NCBI RefSeq assembly: GCF_003984625.1
Contig: NZ_RWKH01000022.1
Coordinates: 1-64,000 of the forward strand
DNA from: Variovorax sp. DXTD-1
Lineage (GTDB): Bacteria; Pseudomonadota; Gammaproteobacteria; Burkholderiales; Burkholderiaceae_C
Length of the DNA stretch: 64,000 bases
Direction: 5' to 3'
The position numbers and the translations under genes were made by a program. Positions 16,651 to 24,883 of the stretch are shown here, one piece after another. The notes beneath the pieces were generated by a model. The model did not search any database. It was not told the origin of the DNA and worked only from the letters and a program-made list of their open reading frames with translations. Position 1 is the stretch's first letter. Each line of letters starts with the position of its first letter.

Positions 16651-16727
16651 AATCAGGTTGGGAAATTGAGTTGTTGCAGTTCGTGGCGCGCTCCTTTCAG
16701 AACGAGGTTGGTAAATGCAAGCCGCGG

Positions 16728-17009
16728 TCACTTGGTTCCGCCACCAATGGCGCCGCCGATGTTGATGACGTTCACCGCAGGCGGCGGCACCTTGTAGGAC
16801 TCGTGGTACTGCTTCATCGACTCGCTCGCTGAGCGGCCGTCCATGCCGGCAATCGGATTCCCGTCCTTGCCCGCATCGGGATTGAGGGTCATCTTTTTCC
16901 TGGCGTCGCGCACCGCATCGCCAAAGCGCGCGTCGTAGTTGGGCGTGACGTGGGAGCATCCGGTGCCCAGCAGCAGCGTCAGCGCGAGAGTGGTCGACTT
17001 GATGAACAT
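16728..17009 (-). CDS. Small Tad-locus lipoprotein
   Basis: A 93-residue predicted lipoprotein. The signal MFIKSTTLALTLLLGTGC ends in a lipobox (LGTGC). The mature part is SHVTPNYDARFGDAVRDARK followed by a KMTLNPDAGKD segment and a glycine-rich C terminus (NIGGAIGGGTK). Small lipoproteins with a YDARFGDAVR segment are common beside the secretin gene in burkholderialean Tad loci, where they probably help secretin assembly in the outer membrane, as CpaD or TadD do elsewhere. I chose the ATG at 17009 because AGGAG lies upstream and the signal peptide starts there. It begins 19 bases after the secretin stop. Confidence 0.8.
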   Translation of the reverse strand: MFIKSTTLALTLLLGTGCSHVTPNYDARFGDAVRDARKKMTLNPDAGKDGNPIAGMDGRSASESMKQYHESYKVPPPAVNVINIGGAIGGGTK

Positions 17010-17028
17010 GGTGGTGCTCCTGGCTGTG

Positions 17029-18531
17029 TCATTGGGTATTGCCGGCCGGTGCAACCGGTGCCGGCGTGGCGCTTTCGAGACTGCCGTTCAGGTAGACCTC
17101 GGCGCGGCTCGGAACAACGTGGTTGTCGGTCGGAACGCGGGGCACCTCTGCCAGCGGCCGGACCAGGCGCGGCGTGATCACGAACATCAGCTCGGTCTGG
17201 TCGTTCTGGAACTCGGTGCTGCGGAACAGCGCGCCCATCACCGGCACTTCACCCAAGCCTGGGTAGCGCTTGATGGACTCGGTGACGTTGCTCTTGATGA
17301 GCCCCGCAATGACGAAGCTCTGTCCGTCGTTGAGCTGCACGGTGGTGTCGGCGCGGCGCACCGTCAGCGAAGGCAGCACGGCAGTCACCCCTGTCACGGT
17401 GGTAAAGGGCGAGCCAGTCTGCGAAAGGTCCGACACTTCCGAGACCATCTTGAGGTTGACGCGGCCGCCATTGAGCACCGTTGGGGTGAACTTGACCCCG
17501 ATGCCGAACTCCTTTTCTTCCAGCGTGATGTTCGTTCCCCCGCCGCCGGCGGCGCTCTGCGCAACCGGAATGAAGATCTTTCCGCCCGAGAGGAAGCTCG
17601 CCTGCTGGCCGCTGATGGCCATGATGTTGGGCTCCGCCAGGATGCGCACCAGGCCGTCGTCCTTCTGGCCGTCGATGCCGATGGACGTGCGGCCGATCCT
17701 CAGCGCCTCGATCAGGCCCCCGCCCCCGCTCAGGAAGCTGGAGATCAGCGAATAGCTGTCGCGGCCGCCGCTGCCCGAGCGGCTCAGGCCGACGCGCGCG
17801 CCCAGCCGGTCCAGCAGGGTCTTGCTGATCTCCGCAATCTTGACTTCGAGCATGACCTGCTGCGGCGCCGTGACCCGCAGCAGGTTCACGACCTTCTTGC
17901 CGTCGGCGCCGTAGGCCATGGCCAGACTCATCACGTCGTCGAGCTTGAGCGCGTCGCTGATCTCGCCGGTGAGCACGATCGATTTTTCCGCACTCCGCAC
18001 GCGGATGCGGTTCTCTTCGGGCATCAGCTCGGCCAGCTTCGACTGCAGTGCGCCCGGATCGATGGTGACGACGACGTCCTTGATGTAGCAGGTGCCGTCG
18101 GTGCTTTGCAGCACGACGTTCATCGAGCCGGCCTGGCGCCCGCGGAAGAAAAGATCGTTCGGGCTCAGCAGCATCACGTCGACATCGGCCACGCCGTCGC
18201 CTGCGTTCGCGGCCGTGGGTGCTGCCGCTGCGGGCTGCCCTGCCGGCGCAGCGGCGGGCGCGCGATTCGGCGGCTGGCCGCTGATCACGATGCGCGCCAC
18301 GCGTGCCTTGAGCGGAATGACCACCGACTTGCCGAGCACCGCGTAGGTGGGCTGGTCGTCCGGAATGACGGCCGTGCAGCGGCGCATGGCGGGCGCGGCG
18401 GCCGGCGCGGGCGCCGAGGGTGCCGCAACAGGCGCAGGAGCCGGGGCTGCGAGCTCCGCCGCAAACCCGGGCGCCGCCAGGGTCGTGAGCGCCGCCAGCA
18501 GCCAGGCGGGGGAAGAAGAGAGATATTGCAC
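17029..18531 (-). CDS. rcpA: Tad pilus outer-membrane secretin RcpA/CpaC
   Basis: A 500-residue secretin forming the outer-membrane pore for the Flp pilus. A signal peptide (about 1-24) is followed by an Ala/Pro-rich stretch. The CpaC-type N-terminal domain (about 55-165) contains KSVVIPLKARVARIVIS interrupted by a second Ala/Pro-rich insert (about 110-130). A BON-like segment comes next (SIVLTGEISDALKLDDV). The secretin core has VMLEVKIAEISKTLLDRLG, RILAEPNIMAISGQQASFL, NGGRVNLKMVSEVSDL, and the closing signature GLGEVPVMGALFRSTEFQ followed by TELMFVITPRLV. The start is GTG with GGAGG upstream. It follows cpaB and precedes the lipoprotein gene, as expected. Confidence 0.94.
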   Translation of the reverse strand: MQYLSSSPAWLLAALTTLAAPGFAAELAAPAPAPVAAPSAPAPAAAPAMRRCTAVIPDDQPTYAVLGKSVVIPLKARVARIVISGQPPNRAPAAAPAGQPAAAAPTAANAGDGVADVDVMLLSPNDLFFRGRQAGSMNVVLQSTDGTCYIKDVVVTIDPGALQSKLAELMPEENRIRVRSAEKSIVLTGEISDALKLDDVMSLAMAYGADGKKVVNLLRVTAPQQVMLEVKIAEISKTLLDRLGARVGLSRSGSGGRDSYSLISSFLSGGGGLIEALRIGRTSIGIDGQKDDGLVRILAEPNIMAISGQQASFLSGGKIFIPVAQSAAGGGGTNITLEEKEFGIGVKFTPTVLNGGRVNLKMVSEVSDLSQTGSPFTTVTGVTAVLPSLTVRRADTTVQLNDGQSFVIAGLIKSNVTESIKRYPGLGEVPVMGALFRSTEFQNDQTELMFVITPRLVRPLAEVPRVPTDNHVVPSRAEVYLNGSLESATPAPVAPAGNTQ

Positions 18532-18555
18532 TTGTGGTTCCTCCGGGCGGTGTGG

Positions 18556-19398
18556 TCAGAAGCAGGTGAGCGAACGGGCTGCGTGCTGGATCACTTCCAC
18601 GCACTCGGATTGCCGCAACGCCACGGGCGCCGTACGCGGCACTCGCGCAGGGGCCGGCCGGGCTGCCACGGTGGTGGCGATCGGCAGGATTTCCTTCTCG
18701 CCGAACAACTGGCCCTTGGTGATGCCCGATGTGGCCACCGTGGTCTTGTCCATCTGGTTGCGCAGCACCAGCGAGAGGGTTCCCACGCTGCGCGCCAGGT
18801 CGAGCTTTTCGGAGTCTTCGAGAGAGAGCTCCAGCGTCACGGCGCTGACCACCTTCGGCTTGGTGTCGTCGCGGTTGGCCTCTTGCGCCACGGCCAGCAC
18901 CAGCACTTTTTCAAGCACGGTCTTGCTGATCTGGCGGCCCTCTTCGCCGCGGTTCTTGTCTTGCTGCGCGTTGACCATCACGTCGACGTAGTTGCCCGGC
19001 AGCGCAAAGCCCGCCACACCGACCACGTCGTTGACCCGCACGGTCATGGCGCGCTTGCCGCTGGCAATGACCGCGGAGAGCCCGCCCTGGGTGCCGACCG
19101 GCGCGAGCTTGCCTTCGAGAATGGCCTCGCCGCGCAGCACGCCGACCTTGACCACGCGGTCCTCGAGCGACTTGGCATCCGTGAACGAACCGGGCGGCAG
19201 CGAGCCGCTCGGCCAGTCGACCAGCGACAGCATCTGGGGGTTGACCCGGCTGCCGAGTTCGATGTCGACGGCGGCCACCACCACCTTGTTGGATGCGATA
19301 CCGCCCTGCCGGGAGACCCAGCCCGCTGCGTAGACCGCGGCCGCCAGGCCGGTCAGGAGGGCCAGCAGAAGCAGCCCGAGCGCCTTGATGTTTTTCAT
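18556..19398 (-). CDS. cpaB: Flp pilus assembly protein CpaB/RcpC
   Basis: A 280-residue CpaB/RcpC protein. One N-terminal membrane anchor (LGLLLLALLTGLAAAVYAAG) is followed by the SAF domain (VVVAAVDIELGSRVNPQML, then VDWPSGSLPPGSF). The RcpC/CpaB domain has VLRGEAILEGKLAP, MTVRVNDVVGVAGFALPGNY and VDVMVNA. It is periplasmic and thought to work with the secretin. I chose the ATG at 19398 because GGAGA lies upstream; the long upstream open frame is a shadow of the peptidase gene. The C-terminal 40 residues are basic and proline-containing, without recognised motifs. Confidence 0.92.
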   Translation of the reverse strand: MKNIKALGLLLLALLTGLAAAVYAAGWVSRQGGIASNKVVVAAVDIELGSRVNPQMLSLVDWPSGSLPPGSFTDAKSLEDRVVKVGVLRGEAILEGKLAPVGTQGGLSAVIASGKRAMTVRVNDVVGVAGFALPGNYVDVMVNAQQDKNRGEEGRQISKTVLEKVLVLAVAQEANRDDTKPKVVSAVTLELSLEDSEKLDLARSVGTLSLVLRNQMDKTTVATSGITKGQLFGEKEILPIATTVAARPAPARVPRTAPVALRQSECVEVIQHAARSLTCF

Positions 19399-19439
19399 GC
19401 GAATCTCCGCCTGGATGGATGAATGAAGGAGAGGACGGG

Positions 19440-20024
19440 CTAGACGAAGCCCAGCTGATGCGCCAGGACCTGTGCAATCGTCCCCACGCAAATGCAGATG
19501 CCGTAGGGCAGCTTTCCGATCGATTGCCGTGCGTCGATCGCGCCGCTCGGCCGGACGCCCGCAATGCCGGAGACGACGATGCCCTGCGCCGCTCCCTTGA
19601 CGTTGGCCAGCATGTGGCCCAGGCGGCGCCGGTGAATGGCCACCGCCACGGCCGCGAAGCCGCCGGCAATGCAGGTGAACAGGATGGCCTGCAGCGTTTG
19701 CTGGGGACCAAGAAAGGCGCCGACCATCGCCATCAGCTTGACGTCGCCCGCGCCCATGATCCGCAGCACATAGAACGGCAGCATGATCGCGAAGCCGGTG
19801 CCCAGCCCGCCCAGGGCGTTCATCGCGCCTGCCGTCGGCGTACGCGCCGCGAAGGTGCCGTAGATGATTGCGAACACCGCGCCGCCGAAGGTGAGCCAAT
19901 TGGGAACGCGGTAGAAGCGAACGTCGCTCACCGCGGCCATCACCAGCAGAACGAAGAGCCCGCCCATGCGGAAGTCCGATGCCAGCAGCATCAACAGATC
20001 GAGGAAAGCGTCGAGTTCCGTCAT
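19440..20024 (-). CDS. cpaA: Prepilin peptidase CpaA/TadV
   Basis: A 194-residue A24-family aspartic peptidase that cleaves Flp prepilins and TadE/F pseudopilins. The two catalytic aspartates are in AAVSDVRFYRVPN and IMGAGDVKLMAMVG. Five to six membrane segments are visible, and the long N-terminal methylation loop of general type IV peptidases is absent, as is normal for TadV. I chose the ATG at 20024 (MTELDAFLDLL); the upstream open frame is Cys/Arg-rich and overlaps the small pilin gene. It is the second gene of the operon. The C terminus (YGICICVGTIAQVLAHQL) is a final membrane helix. Confidence 0.92.
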   Translation of the reverse strand: MTELDAFLDLLMLLASDFRMGGLFVLLVMAAVSDVRFYRVPNWLTFGGAVFAIIYGTFAARTPTAGAMNALGGLGTGFAIMLPFYVLRIMGAGDVKLMAMVGAFLGPQQTLQAILFTCIAGGFAAVAVAIHRRRLGHMLANVKGAAQGIVVSGIAGVRPSGAIDARQSIGKLPYGICICVGTIAQVLAHQLGFV

Positions 20025-20061
20025 GGCGTCTGTGCTCCGTATGCGCAGGGTCCGCGGCACT

Positions 20062-20208
20062 TCAGGCGCTGCGCCGTATCGCCAGCAGCAGGAGCAGGCA
20101 CACAACCAGCACCAGCGCACCGATGAGCGCAAACTCCATGAACGACATGCCGGCGTCTTCGCGCAGCAGGTTCGTGAAGGTTCTTGGCAGCAGTTCGATC
20201 GGTTCCAT
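20062..20208 (-). CDS. Orphan small Flp/pilin-like protein at the head of the tad operon
   Basis: A 48-residue protein with a pilin-like layout: the leader MEPIELLPRTFTNLLREDAG, then MSFMEFALIGALVLVVCLL, with glutamate at +5 but phenylalanine instead of the Flp-typical tyrosine. It ends in AIRRSA without the cysteines of the three main pilins. GGAG lies 8 bases before the ATG. It is the first gene of the operon and directly precedes the peptidase gene. It is probably a minor pilin or initiation factor. The upstream open frame to 20454 runs through a terminator and is not considered coding. Confidence 0.78.
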   Translation of the reverse strand: MEPIELLPRTFTNLLREDAGMSFMEFALIGALVLVVCLLLLLAIRRSA

Positions 20209-20419
20209 GCGTGTTCTCCAGTGAGGTAGCCAACCGGCGCCGCCTTTCATCCGAACCGGGTCGAAGCGTTTTGCCGTGGAGTCACTGTAGAAATTGCGCG
20301 CTCTGCGCACATGAGCGATGCGCCCCTTCCGGAGGGAGACAATCGCCCCGCCCGCGCCCCCCGCACCCATGACAAAGCGCCTGCCTCGCTCGGCGGCTGT
20401 CTTGCGGCGGCGCAAAGCA

Positions 20420-20455
20420 AAACGCCCTGGCGTTGCGCCAGGGCGTTTGTTCATT
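20420..20455. terminator. Bidirectional terminator between the tad operon head and the SDR gene
   Basis: Ten-bp perfect stem CGCCCTGGCG / CGCCAGGGCG with a 3-base loop, flanked by AAAA on one side and TTTGTTCATTT on the other. On the minus strand it lies just downstream of the SDR gene, so it most likely ends that transcript and insulates the tad promoter region. Confidence 0.8.
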
Positions 20456-20475
20456 TGTGGATCAGGTGCCGTGCG

Positions 20476-21186
20476 TCAGGTGTCGAGCGTCAGGTGCTGT
20501 CCATGCAGCGCCGCGGCGGCGGGCGATGCGAGGAAAGCGATGGTCTGCGCGGCGACCGAAGTCGACACCCATTCCGCGGGATTCGCGTCAGGCATGGCCT
20601 GGCGGTTGGCCGGCGTGTCGAGCACGCTGGGCGCAACGCTGTTGACAGCCACGCCATGCGGTGCGGCTTCGGCCGCCATGGCTTCCACCAGGCGCTGCAG
20701 CGCGCTCTTCGATGCGATGTAGGCCGCCATGGCAGGCAGGCCGCGCGCCGCCACCTTGGCGGTGACGGCAACGATGCGCCCGGCACCGCGCTCGATCATC
20801 GAAGGCAGCACCGCCTGCGTGACTGCAACGAAAGACCAGGCGTTGAGATTCATCATCCGGTCCCAGCTTGCGCGCGAAAGTGCGTGAGTCGACTCGCCCA
20901 TCTCGAATCCGCCGGCAATGTGGACCAGCGCGTCGATGCGGCCGAAAGCCTTGAGTGCCTGGCCGGACAGGTCCGCCATTTCGGACGGCGACGTCACGTT
21001 TCCCGCGAGCAGCAGGTGCTGCGAATTGTCCAGGCCCGGAAACACCTCGGTCAGGCGGTCGGCGTGGTGATCGATCAACGCAAGGCGGGCGCCCTGCGCA
21101 AGAAAGTGCTGGGCCACCGCGCGGCCCAGCGCACCCGCGGCCCCGGTGATCACGACATGCGGCAGCTCGGTGATTGGATCGGTCAT
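20476..21186 (-). CDS. Short-chain dehydrogenase/reductase
   Basis: A 236-residue classical SDR. The cofactor motif VVITGAAGALGRAVA is near residue 10, LIDHHADRL suggests NAD(H) preference, and LAGNVTSPSEM is the adenine-binding aspartate region, where aspartate is replaced by asparagine. HIAGG replaces NNAG. The catalytic YxxxK is in AAYIASKSAL, preceded by VAVTAKVA. I chose the ATG at 21186 because it has AAGGAG. Substrate unknown. It stands alone between the tad terminator and tRNA-Lys and has no functional link to either. Confidence 0.88.
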   Translation of the reverse strand: MTDPITELPHVVITGAAGALGRAVAQHFLAQGARLALIDHHADRLTEVFPGLDNSQHLLLAGNVTSPSEMADLSGQALKAFGRIDALVHIAGGFEMGESTHALSRASWDRMMNLNAWSFVAVTQAVLPSMIERGAGRIVAVTAKVAARGLPAMAAYIASKSALQRLVEAMAAEAAPHGVAVNSVAPSVLDTPANRQAMPDANPAEWVSTSVAAQTIAFLASPAAAALHGQHLTLDT

Positions 21187-21324
21187 GGAAAATCTCCTTG
21201 GTTGAGGGCCAGGCCCGTCGATGATGGCGAATCCTACCGCCGCCCCGCACAAAATCGTTGAGGCCCGGAATTTTTACGCTATACTTGCGGTCTTGCCTAA
21301 AAACGCACAACGTTTTGAGCGCAA

Positions 21325-21400
21325 GGGCTCTTAGCTCAGTTGGTAGAGCAGCGGACTCTTAATCCGTAGGTCGAGTGTTCGAGTCACTCAGGGCCCACCA
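21325..21400 (+). tRNA. tRNA-Lys (anticodon CTT)
   Basis: A complete 76-base tRNA. The acceptor strands GGGCTCT / AGGGCCC pair with one G-T wobble. The D arm has AGCTCAGTTGGTAGAGC, the anticodon stem GCGGA / TCCGT encloses loop CTCTTAA (anticodon CTT, lysine AAG), the variable loop is AGGTC, and the T arm is GAGTG-TTCGAGT-CACTC. CCA is encoded. It is followed by its own terminator. Confidence 0.96.
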
Positions 21401-21410
21401 CCAACACCAG

Positions 21411-21439
21411 AAGTAGCGCGGTTCCCGCGCTATTTTTTT
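21411..21439 (+). terminator. Rho-independent terminator of tRNA-Lys
   Basis: Eight-bp stem TAGCGCGG / CCGCGCTA, loop TTC, followed by seven T. It begins 11 bases after the tRNA CCA. Confidence 0.88.
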
Positions 21440-21481
21440 GCCGGGACTGTTCCGCAATCGCCGACGGTCTTTCGCAAAAAA

Positions 21482-21519
21482 GAAAAACCTCCCGCTTCAC
21501 TGCAGGGAGGTTTTTTCTT
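21482..21519. terminator. Second hairpin terminator downstream of tRNA-Lys
   Basis: Stem ACCTCCC / GGGAGGT with an 11-base loop, preceded by a run of A and followed by TTTTTTC, so it could work in both directions. It is a back-up to the tRNA terminator. The following stretch to 21693 shows no gene or obvious signal. Confidence 0.7.
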
Positions 21520-21706
21520 TTTGGCCTGCGTACTTGCGGCTCTGTGGAGCGGGAGTGCCAACCACCTCTCCAGTCCGCCCCCTCCGGCGCTCGCCCCTTC
21601 GCAATGGGAATGTCGGCTGCGAAAAAGTCACATTTTTTACCACCCACCCGTACACGGATGAGCCCCGCAAGGCGGATGCTGCGGACTTTTACCGGAGGCC
21701 GATGCA

Positions 21707-21988
21707 ATGCTCAATCAAGTCATCCACAACGCGACCATCACATTGCAATTGCCGCTCGACATGAGCGCCAGTGCAGAGATCGCGGCGCTTAGATCGGCGG
21801 GAATTCCGGTGGACGAGCTGGGCAATGCGACGTCCGGCTACCTGTTCGTGCGAACCACGGGCCGCGGAGACCACCAGACCAACACCTTTCGATGGTTTGC
21901 CACCACCATCGGCCCAGCACCCGCAGTTTCGGTTTCTAGTCAGCCGATGCCGGTGGCTTCTACAGCCGCCGGCGCACCGGCTTGGTGA
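21707..21988 (+). CDS. Small hypothetical protein
   Basis: A 93-residue protein of unknown family. A good ribosome binding site (GGAGG, 8 bases before the ATG) supports it. It starts MLNQVIHNATITLQLPLDMS, continues with a compact region (EIAALRSAGIPVDELGNATS, GYLFVRTTGRGDHQT) and ends in a low-complexity Ala/Pro/Ser tail. No signal peptide or membrane segment is visible. It converges on the glpQ-like gene, with 23 bases between the stops. It could be cytoplasmic; no function can be proposed. Confidence 0.6.
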   Translation: MLNQVIHNATITLQLPLDMSASAEIAALRSAGIPVDELGNATSGYLFVRTTGRGDHQTNTFRWFATTIGPAPAVSVSSQPMPVASTAAGAPAW

Positions 21989-22011
21989 CTGGGTGGAGAC
22001 GGCGCTAGCGG

Positions 22012-23256
22012 TCAATCGTTGTTGCGCTCGCACTTGCGTGAGTTGACCAGGCAGCCCGCATAGTCAGGGTCGTGCTTGAGCAGGAACATCGCGCGCGCAG
22101 CCACTGCCGTGTCCGCAAAGTCGCTGAACACGCCGTCGACGCCGGCCTCGTAGAACGCGAGGTACTCGTTGACGGGGTTGCCGCCGAAGCTGCCGGTCAG
22201 CCGCTTCTGCTCGCTGCGGAAGGTGTACGGATGCACCAGCAGCCCCAACCGATGCGCATTGGCGATCACATCGGTGGGCGGCAGCAGCACGCGGTCCCGA
22301 TCATCGACCACGCCGTCGCCCGTCACGTCGGCGCACGCGCCGTTCTGCACCGACTTGCAGGCGCTTGAAATCAGATACGGCTTCCAAGGGCCGATGCCGT
22401 CCGCATAGCCCCTGACCTCTTGCAGGCCGCGCGGCGTCACCAAGTCCTTGAACTGGCCGTCGCGGTTGGACACGACCCAGTCGTAAGGCTTGTCGTAAGG
22501 CTTGCTGAAGTCCAGCGAGCCGTCGGGCTTGACGTCATTCGCGTCCACCAGCTGTATCAGGCGCACGCTCGTCTTGCTGCGCAGATAGCGAAGATTGGCG
22601 GTTTCGAACGACTGGATAAAGACCGGCGCGTTGCGCTGGTTCCAGCCCGCGGCACTCAGCACGGCCAGCAGGCGGTCTTCCAACGGCAGGCCGATGGCCT
22701 GGTGGTAAGTCGGATGCTTGGTCTCCGGATAGATGCCGATGCGCCTGCCCTCTTCGCGCGACTTGCGCTTGGCCAGGTCGATCACCTCCGCCAGCGTCGG
22801 AATCTGGAACCTGCCGTTGAAGGATTGGTCGCGCTCGGGAAAAGACTGCACCGCGCGCAATTGCTTGATCTCGGCCAAGGTGAAATCGCTGGCAAAGAAG
22901 CCCTCTGTCGGAACGCCATCGAGGACGACCGTGCGCCGGCGGTTGGCGAACTGCGGCAGGTCCTTCACGTTGGTGGTGTCGATGAGGTTGGGCTCGTGAC
23001 GCGCGATCAGGTGGCCGTCCTTCGTGGCGACAAGGTCGGGTTCGATGTAGTCGGCGCCCAGAGAGATGCCCAGCGCGTAGGCCTCGAGCGTGTGCTCGGG
23101 CAGGTAGCCGTTGGCGCCGCCCCGGTGCCCGATGACCAGCGGCGCGTTGTCCGCGCGCCGGCGCGCGCGTTCTTCGTGCGCGGTGGCCGGAGTGGCGGCC
23201 ACAAACAACATGCCAAGGCCAAGCATGGCTGTGCAGATCTTCTTCAGGTGGTTCAA
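22012..23256 (-). CDS. glpQ: Secreted glycerophosphodiester phosphodiesterase
   Basis: A 414-residue GDPD-family enzyme that hydrolyses glycerophosphodiesters to glycerol-3-phosphate and an alcohol, probably in the periplasm. A signal peptide spans about 1-26 (ending ATPATAHEE). The catalytic region has IGHRGGANGYLPEHTLEAY with the HR and E-H-T residues, YIEPDLVATKDGHLIARHEP with the metal-binding Glu and Asp and the second His, and a later glutamate in IGIYPETKHPTYH. An EF-hand-like loop, DVTGDGVVDDRD (about 320-331), may bind calcium as in other GlpQ proteins. The start is TTG with AGGAG at good spacing. The gene stands alone; phosphate or glycerol control is possible but no Pho box was identified. 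Confidence 0.92.
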   Translation of the reverse strand: MNHLKKICTAMLGLGMLFVAATPATAHEERARRRADNAPLVIGHRGGANGYLPEHTLEAYALGISLGADYIEPDLVATKDGHLIARHEPNLIDTTNVKDLPQFANRRRTVVLDGVPTEGFFASDFTLAEIKQLRAVQSFPERDQSFNGRFQIPTLAEVIDLAKRKSREEGRRIGIYPETKHPTYHQAIGLPLEDRLLAVLSAAGWNQRNAPVFIQSFETANLRYLRSKTSVRLIQLVDANDVKPDGSLDFSKPYDKPYDWVVSNRDGQFKDLVTPRGLQEVRGYADGIGPWKPYLISSACKSVQNGACADVTGDGVVDDRDRVLLPPTDVIANAHRLGLLVHPYTFRSEQKRLTGSFGGNPVNEYLAFYEAGVDGVFSDFADTAVAARAMFLLKHDPDYAGCLVNSRKCERNND

Positions 23257-23443
23257 GGCAAGTCTCCTGGTTGGTGTGCGAGCGGAACTTAGGCGCCCTG
23301 CGTGACAGGCCGGTGAATCGGCCTTGGGGGCCGCGCGGTCATCGGGTGCGGATCATGACGCGCCGGTTTTGCGTGCGCAATCCCCAGGGGAGCCGGCTCA
23401 CGCAGAATCCGGGCTCATCGCATTCTTGAAAAAGCGCAAGTCC

Positions 23444-24853
23444 ATGTTCGGTCGAATCAAGCTCCATCCATTCATCAAGGCGAACCCGCCGCATGCCGGC
23501 TGTGTGCCCGCCACGCAGGAGCTGCTGCAAAGGTACGAAGGCCGGCTGCCCGCGGCATTGCTCGAGCTCTGGCGCAAGCACGGCCTGGGGCTGTACGGAC
23601 ACCGGCAGATCTGCCTGATCGATCCGGATGCATGGCAAGCCACGCTCGACCGGTGGATCGTTGCCTCGCCGCAAGATACCGTTGTGCGAGTGCCGTTTGC
23701 GATCACGCCCTTCGGTACCCTGCTCTTCTACCGGAAGCTCACCGCCACGGACGAAGACGTGGCAACGCTGAACCCCGTCACGCGCAGCACCAGCATCCTC
23801 AGTTGGGACGCGGTGGATTTCTTCAACAGCGTGCTGAGCGATGCGGACTCGGTCGATGAATTCATCCATCCGGACATGCTCGAAACAGCGCAGCGCGAAG
23901 CCGGCCCGCTCGCGGCCGGCGAGGTGTACTACGTCGATCCGATGCTGCTGTCCATGCAGATGCTGAAGATCGTCAAGACGGATGCGCTGGCGCTCCACCA
24001 GAAGCTTCGCGCGGAGGTCGATCGCGAAAGCGCCCCGCCTGCATCGCCGCCCAACAGCGTTTCCGCGGCCATGCCCGCGGAATACCGCGAGACCTTCGGG
24101 AACACGGAAAGAGACAGCGACAGCCCAAGCGGCTTGTTCCTGTCGACCTACATCGACTGGCGCCGGCTGCTCGCGCTCGACGGCAATGGCGGCTACCAGC
24201 TGCTGTTCTGGGAGAACGACGAAAAGACGGGCGAGGCAGCGGGCGTGCGGCACTACAGCGGGCCGTACCAGGTGATGGAAACAGAGGGCGGCGACCGCCT
24301 GGTGCAGCTCGACGTGGAGCTGAACGAAGATTCGCTCGGCAGCGATGCCAACGACGAGCGCTTGTACGTCATGCGAAGCGGCGGCGAATCGTGGCTGCTG
24401 CAGGAGGGCTCCATCGAAGACATCGCAACGTCCATCGGCGCCGATGGAACGATGGGCCGGTCTGAACACTACTTTCGGCCCGTGCGGTTGAGCGGCCCCT
24501 TTCCTGCCGACGAGCCCGACGGAACTACCGCCCCGCCCTTCGAAGACCTGCCAGCCGCGCTGCAAGCCCTCGTTCACCGCGAACCGCTGCGGGCCACGAT
24601 CATCGAGGTCAGTGCAGAAAGCGATCCCGAAGAATCGACCGTGATGGTCAGGGTGAACCTGGGAAGCAACCATGGCCTGCGGATGAACATGCCGCTCATG
24701 TCGCCCAAGGGCAGCCCGCGCGAGCTTTACGGCTGGGTGTGGGAGATGGACGCCGAGCGCTGCGGGGTCGGCATCGAAGTGGCGTGCGACTCGGCGGGTG
24801 CGATCGTCGATGGGCCGCAGATAGGGGACGTGCTTGTTACCCGGGCGGATTGA
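23444..24853 (+). CDS. GAD-like / DUF1851 domain protein (T6SS Tdi1-like immunity family)
   Basis: A 469-residue protein. Residues 1-110 form a GAD-like domain (FGRIKLHPFI, YEGRLPAALLELWRKHGLGL, LIDPDAW). Residues about 110-190 fit DUF1851 (TSILSWDAVDFFNSVLSDAD, VYYVDPMLL). This pair of domains occurs in type VI secretion immunity proteins such as Tdi1. The middle part (about 235-370) is an unrecognised beta-rich region. The C-terminal 100 residues resemble small beta-barrel domains of surface or flagellar proteins, though this is weak. I chose the ATG at 23444 because it starts the domain; no strong ribosome binding site precedes it. No T6SS or effector gene lies nearby, so it may be an orphan immunity gene. 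Confidence 0.65.
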   Translation: MFGRIKLHPFIKANPPHAGCVPATQELLQRYEGRLPAALLELWRKHGLGLYGHRQICLIDPDAWQATLDRWIVASPQDTVVRVPFAITPFGTLLFYRKLTATDEDVATLNPVTRSTSILSWDAVDFFNSVLSDADSVDEFIHPDMLETAQREAGPLAAGEVYYVDPMLLSMQMLKIVKTDALALHQKLRAEVDRESAPPASPPNSVSAAMPAEYRETFGNTERDSDSPSGLFLSTYIDWRRLLALDGNGGYQLLFWENDEKTGEAAGVRHYSGPYQVMETEGGDRLVQLDVELNEDSLGSDANDERLYVMRSGGESWLLQEGSIEDIATSIGADGTMGRSEHYFRPVRLSGPFPADEPDGTTAPPFEDLPAALQALVHREPLRATIIEVSAESDPEESTVMVRVNLGSNHGLRMNMPLMSPKGSPRELYGWVWEMDAERCGVGIEVACDSAGAIVDGPQIGDVLVTRAD

Positions 24854-24883
24854 ACGGCGCCCGCCGCTTACCGTGGCGGTCCT

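Noticed and set aside
16939..19422. 827-codon plus-strand open frame opposite the secretin and cpaB genes
   Set aside because: Composition is His/Arg/Asp-rich without any motif; it is the antisense shadow of well-recognised genes in GC-rich DNA.
23324..23443. N-terminal extension of the GAD-like protein
   Set aside because: The 40 upstream codons show no conserved or signal-like features, and the domain starts at the ATG at 23444.
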